Part shown: positions 52,581 to 61,189 of the stretch, piece by piece
Position numbering within the stretch: position 1 is the stretch's first letter
How the letters are laid out: each line of letters starts with the position of its first letter
Assembly: GCF_900129425.1 (NCBI RefSeq)
Contig: NZ_LT670817.1
Location: 2,418,001-2,482,000 of the forward strand
Source: Bradyrhizobium erythrophlei
Lineage (GTDB): Bacteria > Pseudomonadota > Alphaproteobacteria > Rhizobiales > Xanthobacteraceae
Direction: 5' to 3'
Length of the DNA: 64,000 nucleotides
The notes under the pieces: model-generated
Told to the model about the DNA's origin: nothing
Databases searched by the model: none
Seen by the model: only the letters and a program-made list of their open reading frames with translations
Program-made: the position numbers and the translations under genes

Positions 52581-55169
52581 ATGAGTATTTCCCTCCATCC
52601 CGACACGCCCCAGGGCCAAACGCTGGCCGGATCGCCCGTGGTGGCGGCAGTGCCTGCGCCGGCTTCGTCCGGGACAAAGGTCCGCAGCCGGCTGTTTACC
52701 AAATACGTCGCGCTGTTCGTCGCGGTGGTCGGTGTCGCGCTGTTATCCAACGGGATTTTTGAGGTTTTCTTCTATTATCGCGAGCACAAGGCGGCGCTGA
52801 TCCGGATTCAGCACGAACAGGCCGAGGCGGCGGCGGCGAAGATCAGCCAGTTCATCAAGGAAATCGAAAGCCAACTCGGCTGGACCACCCAGCTGCCGTG
52901 GTCCGCGGGCTCGATCGAGCAGCGCCGATTCGACGCTTTGCGGCTGTTGCGGCAGGTGCCGGCCATCACCGAACTGGCGCAGGTCGATTCGACCGGCAAG
53001 GAACGCTTAAGGGTGTCGCGCCTCGCCATGGACGTGGTCGACAGCGGGCTCGACCTTTCCAAGGATCCGAAATTCACCGAGGCGGTCGCCCACAAGGTCT
53101 ATTACGGCCCGGTGTATTTCCGCCGCGAGTCCGAGCCCTACATGACGCTGTCGTTGGCCGGCACCCGCAAGGATGCCGGCGTCAGCATCGCCGAAGTCAA
53201 CCTCAAACTGATCTGGGATGTGGTGTCCCAGATCAAGGTCGGCGAGCACGGCCATGCCTATGTCGTCGGTGCGGAGGGTCGCCTGATCGCGCATCCCGAC
53301 ATCAGCCTGGTGCTGCGCAATACCGACATGTCCAAACTGGTGCAGGTGCAGGCCGCGCAGGCCGGAAACACCGGTGCCGACTCGGAGGCTTTGCAGGGCG
53401 CCAAGAACATCCAGGGACAGGAGGTGCTGACCGCCTCCGCGCCGATCGTCCCGCTTGGCTGGACCATGTTCGTGGAATTGCCGGTGGAAGAGGCTTACGC
53501 CTCGCTGTATCTGGCCCTGCAGCGGCTGGCCATCGTGCTCCTGGGCGCGTCGATCTTCGCGGTGCTGGCCGGGATATTCCTGGCCCGGCGCATGGTCGGT
53601 CCGATCCAGGTCTTGCGTGCGGGCGCCGAACGCATCGGCAGCGGCGATTTCGCCCAGCGCATATCGATCAAGACCGGCGACGAACTCGAAGGCCTCGCCG
53701 ACCAGTTCAACGACATGGGCGCGCGGCTGCAGGAATCCTATACCGACCTTGAGAATAAGGTCGAACAGCGGACTGCAGAGCTGCGCGAATCCCTGCAGCA
53801 GCAGACCGCGACCGCCGATGTGCTGAAGGTCATCAGCCGCTCGGCGTTCGACCTCAAATCCGTGCTCACGACGCTGACCGAATCGGCCAAGGCCCTGTGC
53901 GGCGCCGCTTTCGGCGTGATCTTCCTGCGCGACGGCGATGTGCTGCGGCTGCAGGCGGAATCGGGCTGCCCACCCGCCTTTGTCGATTTTCTGCGCGAGC
54001 ATCCGATCAAGCCGGGCCGCGAGACCTTCACGGGTCGCGTCTTCCTGGACGGTAAGCTTGCGCATCTCCCGGACGTGCGGCTCGATGCCGAGTACAATTT
54101 CGGGTCCGCGCCGGAAATCGGCGAGTTTCGTGCGGGTCTCGCGGTGCCGCTGATGCGCGACGGCGCAGTCGAAGGTGTGCTCTCGCTGACGCGGCCTGAT
54201 CCGGGCGCATTCACAGCGCGCCAGGTCGAACTTGTCCAGACCTTCGCCGACCAAGCCGTGATCGCCATCGAGAACGCCAGGCTGTTTGGCCAGGTCCAGG
54301 AGCGAACGCGGGAATTGTCGCTCTCGCTCGACGAACTGCGCACCGCTCAGGACCGTCTGGTGCAGACCGAGAAGCTCGCTTCGCTCGGCCAGCTCACCGC
54401 CGGCATCGCTCACGAAATCAAGAATCCGCTCAACTTCGTCAATAATTTCTCGGCGCTGTCGGCCGAACTGATCGATGAGCTGAATGATGTGCTCAAGCCA
54501 GCCGCGCTCGACGACAAGATGCGCGAGGAGATCGACGAGCTCACGCATATGCTGAAAGGCAATCTCGAAAAGGTGGTACAGCACGGCAAGCGCGCCGATT
54601 CGATCGTGAAGAACATGCTGCTGCATTCGCGCGAAGGCTCGGGCGAGCACCGGCCCGTCGATATCAACGCCATCGTCGAGGAGAGCCTCAATCTGGCCTA
54701 TCACGGGGCGCGCGCGGAAAAATCCGGCTTCAACATCACGCTGCGGCGCGACCTCGATCCCGCCGCCGGCATGGTCGACCTTTATCCGCAAGAAATCACC
54801 CGCGTGTTTCTCAACCTGATTGGAAATGGATTTTATGCCGCGACCAAGCGCAAGGAATCCGGCGAGGTGGGCTTCGAGCCGACGCTGAGCGCGACCACGA
54901 AAAACCTCGGCAACCAGGTCGAAATCCGGATTCGCGACAACGGCACGGGCATCCCGCTGGAAGTGAAGGAGAAGATGTTCAATCCCTTCTTCACCACCAA
55001 ACCGGCGGGCGAGGGCACCGGACTTGGCCTGTCGATGAGCCACGACATCGTCGTGAAGCAACATGGCGGCAAGATCGACGTCGCAACCGAGCCAGGCGTA
55101 TTTACCGAATTCATCATTACGCTGCCGCGGACGGCGGCCGCCCAGACAAATACTGGAGGCACCCATTGA
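52581..55169 (+). CDS. Membrane sensor histidine kinase with Cache, HAMP and GAF domains
   Basis: 862 residues from ATG 52581. Order: membrane helix (about 38-62), periplasmic Cache-type sensor (about 75-310, with GHAYVVGAEGRLIAHPDISL), second helix (about 322-345), HAMP (to ~400), coiled coil, GAF (about 440-585), dimerisation/phosphoacceptor domain with His611 in LTAGIAHEIKNPLNFVNNFS, and ATPase domain with N-box LNLIGNGFYA, RIRDNGTGIP (G1) and GEGTGLGLSMSHDI (G2). It senses an external ligand and a cytoplasmic signal. Two receiver proteins follow in overlapping frames, so it is their cognate kinase. No receiver is fused to it. Confidence 0.92.
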   Translation: MSISLHPDTPQGQTLAGSPVVAAVPAPASSGTKVRSRLFTKYVALFVAVVGVALLSNGIFEVFFYYREHKAALIRIQHEQAEAAAAKISQFIKEIESQLGWTTQLPWSAGSIEQRRFDALRLLRQVPAITELAQVDSTGKERLRVSRLAMDVVDSGLDLSKDPKFTEAVAHKVYYGPVYFRRESEPYMTLSLAGTRKDAGVSIAEVNLKLIWDVVSQIKVGEHGHAYVVGAEGRLIAHPDISLVLRNTDMSKLVQVQAAQAGNTGADSEALQGAKNIQGQEVLTASAPIVPLGWTMFVELPVEEAYASLYLALQRLAIVLLGASIFAVLAGIFLARRMVGPIQVLRAGAERIGSGDFAQRISIKTGDELEGLADQFNDMGARLQESYTDLENKVEQRTAELRESLQQQTATADVLKVISRSAFDLKSVLTTLTESAKALCGAAFGVIFLRDGDVLRLQAESGCPPAFVDFLREHPIKPGRETFTGRVFLDGKLAHLPDVRLDAEYNFGSAPEIGEFRAGLAVPLMRDGAVEGVLSLTRPDPGAFTARQVELVQTFADQAVIAIENARLFGQVQERTRELSLSLDELRTAQDRLVQTEKLASLGQLTAGIAHEIKNPLNFVNNFSALSAELIDELNDVLKPAALDDKMREEIDELTHMLKGNLEKVVQHGKRADSIVKNMLLHSREGSGEHRPVDINAIVEESLNLAYHGARAEKSGFNITLRRDLDPAAGMVDLYPQEITRVFLNLIGNGFYAATKRKESGEVGFEPTLSATTKNLGNQVEIRIRDNGTGIPLEVKEKMFNPFFTTKPAGEGTGLGLSMSHDIVVKQHGGKIDVATEPGVFTEFIITLPRTAAAQTNTGGTH

Positions 55170-55555
55170 GCGTTTACATACTCGTCGTCGATGACGAGCC
55201 CGATGTTGAAGCCCTGTTCCGTCAGCAGTTCCGGCGCGACCTGAAATCCGGCCGCTTCACGATGGAGTTTGCGCCGTCGGCGCCGGCGGCATTGGTTCGG
55301 GCCGCCGAGATCAGGGAGCCGTCGCTGATCCTGATCCTGTCCGACATCAACATGCCCGGCATGAGCGGGCTGGAAATGCTGCCGAAGGTGCGCGCGGAGC
55401 GGCCCGATGTTCCCGTGATCATGATCACCGCCTATGGCGATACGGAAACACGCCGCAAGGCGATCGAGCGCGGCGCGGTGGGCCTGTTGACCAAGCCGAT
55501 CGATTTCGCGCTGCTGCGCCACGAGATCGATAGCAGGCTCGGACAAGCCGCATGA
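55166..55555 (+). CDS. Single-domain response regulator (CheY-like receiver)
   Basis: 129 residues from TTG 55166, which overlaps the kinase stop and has CTGGAGG at 55153-55159. A bare receiver domain: acidic pair in LVVDDEPDVEALF, phosphorylated Asp in LILSDINMPGMSG, Thr in IMITAYGDTETR and Lys in GLLTKPIDF. No output domain, so it acts by protein contact or as a phosphate shuttle/sink between the kinase and the receiver-cyclase encoded next (overlap of 4 bp). Confidence 0.93.
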   Translation: MSVYILVVDDEPDVEALFRQQFRRDLKSGRFTMEFAPSAPAALVRAAEIREPSLILILSDINMPGMSGLEMLPKVRAERPDVPVIMITAYGDTETRRKAIERGAVGLLTKPIDFALLRHEIDSRLGQAA

Positions 55556-56802
55556 CCGCCACCATCCTCGTCGTCGATGACGAGCCCGATCTCGAGGCGC
55601 TGGTCCTGCAGAAATTCCGCAGGCAGATTCGCGACGGCGCCGTGCAATTCATGTTCGCCCATGACGGCATCGAGGCGCTGCAGTCGATCGAGGACCATCC
55701 GCATGTCGACATGGTGGTATCCGACATCAACATGCCCAGGATGGACGGCCTGTCCTTGCTGCAGAAACTGCAGGAGGCCGAGGACAAGAAATCGACCATC
55801 ATCGTTTCCGCCTACGGCGACATGAGCAACATCCGCACCGCGATGAACCGCGGCGCGTTCGACTTTTTGACCAAGCCGATCGATTTCGGCGATCTCGAAA
55901 TGACCATCGACAAGACCATCCGTCATGTCGAGATGATGCGCGAGGCGCGCCGCCGCCAGGCCGAAGCCGAGCGCGCGCACGCGTCGCTGTCGCGGTATTT
56001 TTCGCCGCAGATCGCCTCCAGGTTGGCCTGCGAGGGCGAAGCCGATGGTATGGCGGTGCATCGCCGCGAGGTCGCGACCATCTTCACCGATATCACCAAT
56101 TTTACCTCGCTGGTGGAAACCGCCGCCCCTGAAGTGCTGGGTGCGCTGCTCAACGAATATGTGGGCGGCATGACCGACATCGTGTTCGCGCATGAAGGCA
56201 CCGTCGCCAAGATCATCGGCGACGCGATCCAGATTCTTTTCAACGCGCCCGGAGACCAGCCGGATTATGCAGCGCGCGCGATCGCCTGCGCACATGATCT
56301 CGACGTCTGGGCCGAAGGATTTCGCGAGCGCTGGAAGTCCAATGGCGTGAATTTCGGCGCCACCCGCATCGGCGTCCATGCCGGCCCGGCGCTGGTCGGC
56401 AATTTCGGCGGCAGCCGGTTCTTCGATTACACCGCCTATGGCGACACCATCAACACCGCGGCACGGCTGGAGGCCGCCAACAAGTTTCTCGGCACGCGCA
56501 TTTGCGTCAGCGCTGCGGTCGCCGATGCCACCGGTAATTTTCAGGGGCGGCCGGTCGGCGATCTCATGCTGCGCGGCCGCAGCGAGCCGCTGCGCGCTTA
56601 CGAGCCGCTGTCGGCAGAGACGTTCGAGGGGCCGGCGATGACGCAATATTCCGAAGCCTTCGCCAAGCTCGAAGCCGGCGACGCCGCCGCGATGCCGGCC
56701 TTCGCAGCACTTGTCGGACTGCATGCCGACGATGCGCTGGCCGGCTTCCACCTCAGGCGATTGCTCAACGGCGCCAAGGGCGTCCGCATGCAACTCGAAT
56801 AG
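55552..56802 (+). CDS. Receiver-class III adenylate cyclase fusion
   Basis: 416 residues, ATGA overlap with the previous gene. Receiver domain (about 1-120): VVDDEPDLEALVLQ, MVVSDINMPRMDG with the phosphorylated Asp, SAYGDMSN and LTKPIDFGD. After a helical linker the class III cyclase domain (about 170-345) shows metal-binding Asp in IFTDITNFTSLV and KIIGDAIQILFNAPGD, and the adenine/transition-state segment FFDYTAYGDTINTAARLEAA. It would make cAMP when phosphorylated or de-repressed by the upstream kinase. About 60 residues after the cyclase resemble a helical tail. Adenylate rather than guanylate use is inferred from family. Confidence 0.92.
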   Translation: MTATILVVDDEPDLEALVLQKFRRQIRDGAVQFMFAHDGIEALQSIEDHPHVDMVVSDINMPRMDGLSLLQKLQEAEDKKSTIIVSAYGDMSNIRTAMNRGAFDFLTKPIDFGDLEMTIDKTIRHVEMMREARRRQAEAERAHASLSRYFSPQIASRLACEGEADGMAVHRREVATIFTDITNFTSLVETAAPEVLGALLNEYVGGMTDIVFAHEGTVAKIIGDAIQILFNAPGDQPDYAARAIACAHDLDVWAEGFRERWKSNGVNFGATRIGVHAGPALVGNFGGSRFFDYTAYGDTINTAARLEAANKFLGTRICVSAAVADATGNFQGRPVGDLMLRGRSEPLRAYEPLSAETFEGPAMTQYSEAFAKLEAGDAAAMPAFAALVGLHADDALAGFHLRRLLNGAKGVRMQLE

Positions 56803-56827
56803 CAAACCGCATCCAAAGGACAGACGA

Positions 56828-57574
56828 ATGACGACGCGTGATTTTCCGGCCGGCAACTATCGATTCATCCCGGCGCTGTTTCAGTATTCGAGCGGCGCCG
56901 CCGCCGATTCAGGTTTTGAGATCGAACGCGTCCGCTTCGATCGCCTGTTGCCGCTCGCCGAGGGTTTTGCGCAGGTCGCAAAGTATATCCAGGATGCCGG
57001 GCGGCCGCTGACGTCGTTTTGCGCCTGCGAGCTGCGTTCGCCGGCGGCGTTTACCGAGGACGGATTCCGGGCCTTCAACCAGCATTACGTCAAGACGCTC
57101 GCGGAATGGGGCCTGTTCGATGGCACCACCAATCCGGTGGCGCGCAGCAATGTCTGTCCGGAGATAGATCCGCCGGCCGAGCCGTCGTTCTATGCCTTCT
57201 GCTTCACGCGCCCCAGCGGCAACAGGTCGCCATCCTTCGTCATCGCCGGCGGCGCCGAAGCGCGCGGCGGCAGCGGCAGCTATCCCGAGCGCATCGTGCG
57301 CTACCGCGACGTCAGCCCGGACGGGGTGAAGGAAAAGGTCCGCGCCACCGTCGGCGGCATGGAAGAGCGCCTCAGCGCGTTCGGGCACGGCTGGAACGAC
57401 ACGACGGAGGCGCAGGCCTATTCGATTCGCGATTTTCATCCGGTTATCGTGGACGAACTGGTTCGCCACGGCACCATGCGGTCGGGCCTAACCTGGCACT
57501 ACGCGCGGCCCCCGGTGATCGATCTCGAATACGAGATGGATTGCCGCCGCGTGATGCGGGAGACGGTGATTTAG
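56828..57574 (+). CDS. Uncharacterised protein, possibly CnbZ-like (2-aminomuconate deaminase type)
   Basis: 248 residues from ATG 56828 with AAAGGA 7 bp before it. Soluble, no signal peptide. Segments GNYRFIPALFQYSSGAAADS, FDRLLPLAEGFAQVAKYI, NVCPEIDPPAEPSFYAFCFT, FVIAGGAEARGGSGSYPERI and YARPPVIDLEYEMDCRRVM are conserved-looking but I cannot tie them to a characterised active site with certainty; the nearest memory is the 2-amino-5-chloromuconate deaminase CnbZ family, with low confidence. It is the last gene in the direction of the signalling operon, 25 bp after the cyclase, so its ligand or product might be connected with that system. Confidence 0.5.
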   Translation: MTTRDFPAGNYRFIPALFQYSSGAAADSGFEIERVRFDRLLPLAEGFAQVAKYIQDAGRPLTSFCACELRSPAAFTEDGFRAFNQHYVKTLAEWGLFDGTTNPVARSNVCPEIDPPAEPSFYAFCFTRPSGNRSPSFVIAGGAEARGGSGSYPERIVRYRDVSPDGVKEKVRATVGGMEERLSAFGHGWNDTTEAQAYSIRDFHPVIVDELVRHGTMRSGLTWHYARPPVIDLEYEMDCRRVMRETVI

Positions 57575-57603
57575 AGCGCCGCTGACGCCACGAAGAAGGT
57601 GAG

Positions 57604-57634
57604 CTCCCTCTCCCACAAGCAAGGGGAGAGGTGA
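57604..57634. repeat. Short GGGAGAGG hairpin (CCCTCTCCC family)
   Basis: CTCCCTCTCCC and GGGGAGAGG surround ACAAGCAA. It lies between two convergent genes and may help end both transcripts. Confidence 0.6.
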
Positions 57635-57669
57635 AGAGTCTCGCTCAAACGCATCACTGATCGTATCGC

Positions 57670-58557
57670 CTACCGTTCTCTCGGATCGAGTGCGTCGCGC
57701 AGGCCATCGCCGACCAGATTGAACGACAGCACCACCAGGAAAATCGCAAGCCCCGGCCACAGCGCCATCCAGGGTGCGTTGGTCAGGAAGCGTTGCGCGG
57801 CATTCAGCATGCTGCCCCAGGACGGCGCCGGCGGTTGCTGGCCGAGGCCGAGGAACGACAACGCCGCCTCGGCGATGATCGCCGCCGCGATCGACAAGGT
57901 CGCCTGCACCAGTAGCGCCGGCATGATATTGGGCAGAATGTGGAACAGCGCGATCCGCCAGCGCGGATTGCCCATGGCGCGTGCGGCCTCGACATAGTCC
58001 TCGACCTTGACGCTCATGACTTGGCCGCGGGTCAGCCGCACGAAGATCGGCGTCGTGGTGACGCCGATGGCGATCATGGCGTTGCCGAGGCTCGGGCCCA
58101 GAAACGCCGCCAGCGCGATGGCGAGAATCAGGAACGGGCAGGCCAGCATGGCATCGGTGATCCGGCTGATCAGGGCGTCGATGAAGCCGCCGCGATAGCC
58201 CGACAGCAGTCCGAAGGGCACGCCGACCAGAAGCGCAATTCCGACCGAAATCGCGCCGGCGATCAGCGAAGCGCGCGCGCCGAAGATTACGCGGCTGAGA
58301 ATATCGCGGCCGAGGTCGTCGGTGCCGAACCAGTGCAGGGCCGAGGGCGGCTTGCGCACCAGCGTCCAGCTGGTCGCGATCGGATCATAGGGCGCGATCA
58401 AAGGCGCAAACACCGCGAGCACGATGAAGGTCGCGATCACGACAAGGCCGACCACCGCGCCTTTGCGCTGGACCAGCCGGCGCAGCGCGCGCCGCGCCGG
58501 GCTTTCCAGTTCGTCCGGGGCGTCGATGGCAATCGCGCCGAGTGCGGCATCGGTCAT
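57670..58557 (-). CDS. dppC: Dipeptide/oligopeptide ABC transporter permease, DppC type
   Basis: 295 residues from ATG 58557. N-terminal helix then the DppC/OppC N-domain (VFAPLIAPYDPI, HWFGTDDLGRDILSRVIFGAR), and the binding-protein-dependent permease body with the EAA loop YVEAARAMGNPRWRIALFHI, followed by AEAALSFLGLGQQPPAPSWG. Six membrane helices. Forms a heterodimer with DppB encoded just upstream (5 bp gap). It is the last gene of the operon and is convergent with the gene at 56828. Confidence 0.93.
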   Translation of the reverse strand: MTDAALGAIAIDAPDELESPARRALRRLVQRKGAVVGLVVIATFIVLAVFAPLIAPYDPIATSWTLVRKPPSALHWFGTDDLGRDILSRVIFGARASLIAGAISVGIALLVGVPFGLLSGYRGGFIDALISRITDAMLACPFLILAIALAAFLGPSLGNAMIAIGVTTTPIFVRLTRGQVMSVKVEDYVEAARAMGNPRWRIALFHILPNIMPALLVQATLSIAAAIIAEAALSFLGLGQQPPAPSWGSMLNAAQRFLTNAPWMALWPGLAIFLVVLSFNLVGDGLRDALDPRER

Positions 58558-58562
58558 GCGGC

Positions 58563-59504
58563 TCACGCCCTCAGCCTGGGATTGACAAGGATATAGGCGA
58601 TATCGGCGATCAGGTTCAGCGTGATGTAGATGGTCGCGGTCACCAGCACGACGCCTTGCACCACGGCATAATCGCGATTGAACACGGCGTCGACGATCAG
58701 CTTGCCGAAGCCCGGAATCGAAAAAATCTGCTCGGTCAGCACCGCGCCCGACAGCAAGGTGCCGAGTTCGAGCGCGCCAAGCGTAATGACCGGCGTCAGC
58801 GCGTTGCGCAGGGCATGCTTGAGAATGACCGCGCGTTCGGAGAGTCCCTTCGCGCGGGCGGTGCGGACGTAGTCGCTTTCGAGCACCTGCAGCATGGCGC
58901 TGCGGGTATGCCGCATCAGGATCGCCGCGATCGCGTTGCCCAATACGAAGGCGGGCATGATGGTGGAGGCGAAGCTGGCGCGCCAGTTTTCGGACAGCGG
59001 CACGTAGCCCGACGCCGGCAGCCAGCCGAGCTCGATCGAGAACAGAAAGATCAGCATGATCCCGAGCCAGAAATTCGGCGTCGAGATCCCCCACAGCGCG
59101 AGCAGGTTGGCGCCGTAGTCCCACGCCGTGCCCTTCTTCACCGCCGAGACGATGCCGGCGGGAATGCCGATAAGGAAGGCGATCACGATCGCCATCGACG
59201 CCAGTTGCATCGTCACCGGCAGTTTCTGCTCGATCAGCTCGCGCACCGGCACCTTGATGCGCAGCGACTCACCGAAGTCGCCGGACACCACGCCCTTGAC
59301 CCAGTAGAAATATTGAACCGGTATCGGCCGATCGAGCCGGTATTGCTGGCGGATCTGCGCGATCACATTGGGATCGCGTTCCTCGCCGGCCATCACCATG
59401 GCCGGATCGCCGGGCAACAGATGCTGCAGCGAAAAGATCAGGATCGACACGAAGAACAGTGTCGGGATCAGCTGCAGGATGCGCCTGGCGAGGAAGCTCA
59501 GCAT
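58563..59504 (-). CDS. dppB: Dipeptide/oligopeptide ABC transporter permease, DppB type
   Basis: 313 residues from ATG 59504 (MLSFLARRILQLIPTLFFV). Family marks: LQHLLPGDPAMVMAG, the EAA loop YVRTARAKGLSERAVILKHA, and LRNALTPVITLGALELGTLL with the final DRDYAVVQGVVLVTATIY-like helix. Six membrane segments. Together with DppC it makes the membrane channel of the importer. A palindromic repeat separates it from the binding-protein gene. Confidence 0.93.
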   Translation of the reverse strand: MLSFLARRILQLIPTLFFVSILIFSLQHLLPGDPAMVMAGEERDPNVIAQIRQQYRLDRPIPVQYFYWVKGVVSGDFGESLRIKVPVRELIEQKLPVTMQLASMAIVIAFLIGIPAGIVSAVKKGTAWDYGANLLALWGISTPNFWLGIMLIFLFSIELGWLPASGYVPLSENWRASFASTIMPAFVLGNAIAAILMRHTRSAMLQVLESDYVRTARAKGLSERAVILKHALRNALTPVITLGALELGTLLSGAVLTEQIFSIPGFGKLIVDAVFNRDYAVVQGVVLVTATIYITLNLIADIAYILVNPRLRA

Positions 59505-59513
59505 GGGGCAATC

Positions 59514-59632
59514 CGTGTCCCGGGCGCAGCGCGGTGTGGAACGCCGCGCTGCAGACCCGGGATCCATTTTGAGCGGGTGGGTCCCGGATCAGCGGTGCAC
59601 CGCTGGCGCGCTGCACCGCGTCCGGGACACGA
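59514..59632. repeat. Intergenic palindromic repeat (GTGTCCCGG...GCAG family), copy 2, inside the peptide ABC operon
   Basis: CCGTGTCCCGGGCGCAGCGC on the left and, inverted, GCGTCCGGGACACG on the right, with GGGATCC/GGGTCCCGG hairpins inside. Lies between the SBP and dppB genes. Confidence 0.8.
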
Positions 59633-59652
59633 GACCATGACCGACATCATCC

Positions 59653-61164
59653 TCACTTCAGCGTCAACCCGACCACGCGCACCAGCCCGTCCGGCATCTG
59701 CTTGTAGCCTTCCAGCCTCGTGGTATGCGCGATCAGGAGCTTGCGGTGAAAGATGTAGAGGATCGGCTCTTCATCGAGCGCGAGCTTGGTCAGCTTCTCG
59801 TAGATGGCCTTCCGCTGCGCCTGATCGGTGACCAGTCGGGCATCGTCGAGCGCCTTGTCGGCAGCGGGGTTGGACCACGCGCTGTAATTCTGCGGCGCGC
59901 CGGTCTTCAGGAAGATGTAGGAATTGCCGTCCGGATCGATACGCCCGCTCCATGCCAGCATGAAGGCCTGGTATTCTCCGGCTTCAGCCTGCTTCAGCGA
60001 TGTCGCGAATTCGGTGACCCTGATCTTCATGTCGAAGCCGGCCTCCGCCGCCATCGACTGGATCACCTGCGCCACGGCTTCGGTTTCGGCGCCCTTCGGC
60101 ACCATGAAATCGACGCTCACCGGCGTGGCGACGCCTGCTTCCTTCAACAGCGCCTTGGCCTTCGCGACGTCGCGCGGACGCACCGGGAAAGCTTGCTGGT
60201 AATAGGGATGATCGGGATTGACCCATTGGTTGCCGGGTTTGAACTCGCCGTTGAACACGACCTGATTGATGGCGTCGCGATCGATCGACAGGTCGAGCGC
60301 CTGGCGTACCTTGGCGGACTGGCTGAGCGCGCCCTTGGTCTTGTCGTTGCCGATGTTCAGCGTCACGCCCTGGTAGCCGAGTTCGATCGCGGTCGACAGT
60401 TTGAGTTTCGGGTCGGCCTGCACCGCCTTGATGTCGGTCGCCAGCAGCCGTTCGATCAGATCGAGGCCGCCGGATTTCAAATTGGCGAGGCGCACGGTTG
60501 CGTCCACCAGCGGGAGATACACGATGCGGTCGATGTGAACGTTGTCCTTGTTCCAGTAGTCAGCGAATTTCTCGAACACGATGCGGTCCTGCTGTACGCG
60601 TTCAACAAATTTATAGGGGCCGGCGCAGACCGGGTGCAGTCCGAACTTGTCGCCTTCCTCTTTGGCAGCCTTCGGGGAGACCATCATTCCGGCGCGATCG
60701 GTGAGCTGGGCGATCAGCGGCGAGTACGGCTCCTTCAGTACCAGCTTGATGGTCAGGGGATCGACGACATCGACATGGTCGAGCGCGGCCAGTTCCGGTT
60801 TGCGGAAAGACCCCGGCATCGTGAGGTGGCGGTCGAGCGAGAATTTCGCGGCCTCGGCATTGAACGGCTCGCCGTCCTGGAATTTGACGCCGGGCCGCAG
60901 CTTGATCGTGACCTCCTTGCCGTCGGCCGAGGTCTCGTGCGATAGCGCGAGCTGCGGCACGATATTGAGTTTTTCGTCGATGTCGAACAGCTTGTCGCAG
61001 AACGACGCGAATACGATGCGGCCGACATAGGTGCGCCCGAGCGTCGGATCGAGAATATCCGGATCTTCGGCAAGGCCGATGCGCAGCGTAGTCTGGGCTT
61101 GAACCGCCGCCCCAAGCGACATCAGGATCGCAGCCGCAATAGCCGCCAAACGCAGGATTTTCAT
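59653..61164 (-). CDS. Dipeptide/oligopeptide ABC transporter substrate-binding protein (SBP_bac_5)
   Basis: 503 residues from ATG 61164 (GGGGA 7 bp upstream). Signal peptide MKILRLAAIAAAILMSLGAA, cleavage near VQAQ. SBP family 5 features: IGLAEDPDILDPTLGRTYVG, VTIKLRPGVKFQDGEPFNAE, HPVCAGPYKFVERVQQDRIV and SLDRHLT. It captures peptides or similar ligands (also possible: nickel, glutathione, opines) for the DppBCDF-type importer around it. Specificity undetermined. Confidence 0.92.
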   Translation of the reverse strand: MKILRLAAIAAAILMSLGAAVQAQTTLRIGLAEDPDILDPTLGRTYVGRIVFASFCDKLFDIDEKLNIVPQLALSHETSADGKEVTIKLRPGVKFQDGEPFNAEAAKFSLDRHLTMPGSFRKPELAALDHVDVVDPLTIKLVLKEPYSPLIAQLTDRAGMMVSPKAAKEEGDKFGLHPVCAGPYKFVERVQQDRIVFEKFADYWNKDNVHIDRIVYLPLVDATVRLANLKSGGLDLIERLLATDIKAVQADPKLKLSTAIELGYQGVTLNIGNDKTKGALSQSAKVRQALDLSIDRDAINQVVFNGEFKPGNQWVNPDHPYYQQAFPVRPRDVAKAKALLKEAGVATPVSVDFMVPKGAETEAVAQVIQSMAAEAGFDMKIRVTEFATSLKQAEAGEYQAFMLAWSGRIDPDGNSYIFLKTGAPQNYSAWSNPAADKALDDARLVTDQAQRKAIYEKLTKLALDEEPILYIFHRKLLIAHTTRLEGYKQMPDGLVRVVGLTLK

Positions 61165-61189
61165 TGGACTGGTCCCCATATCTACGAGT

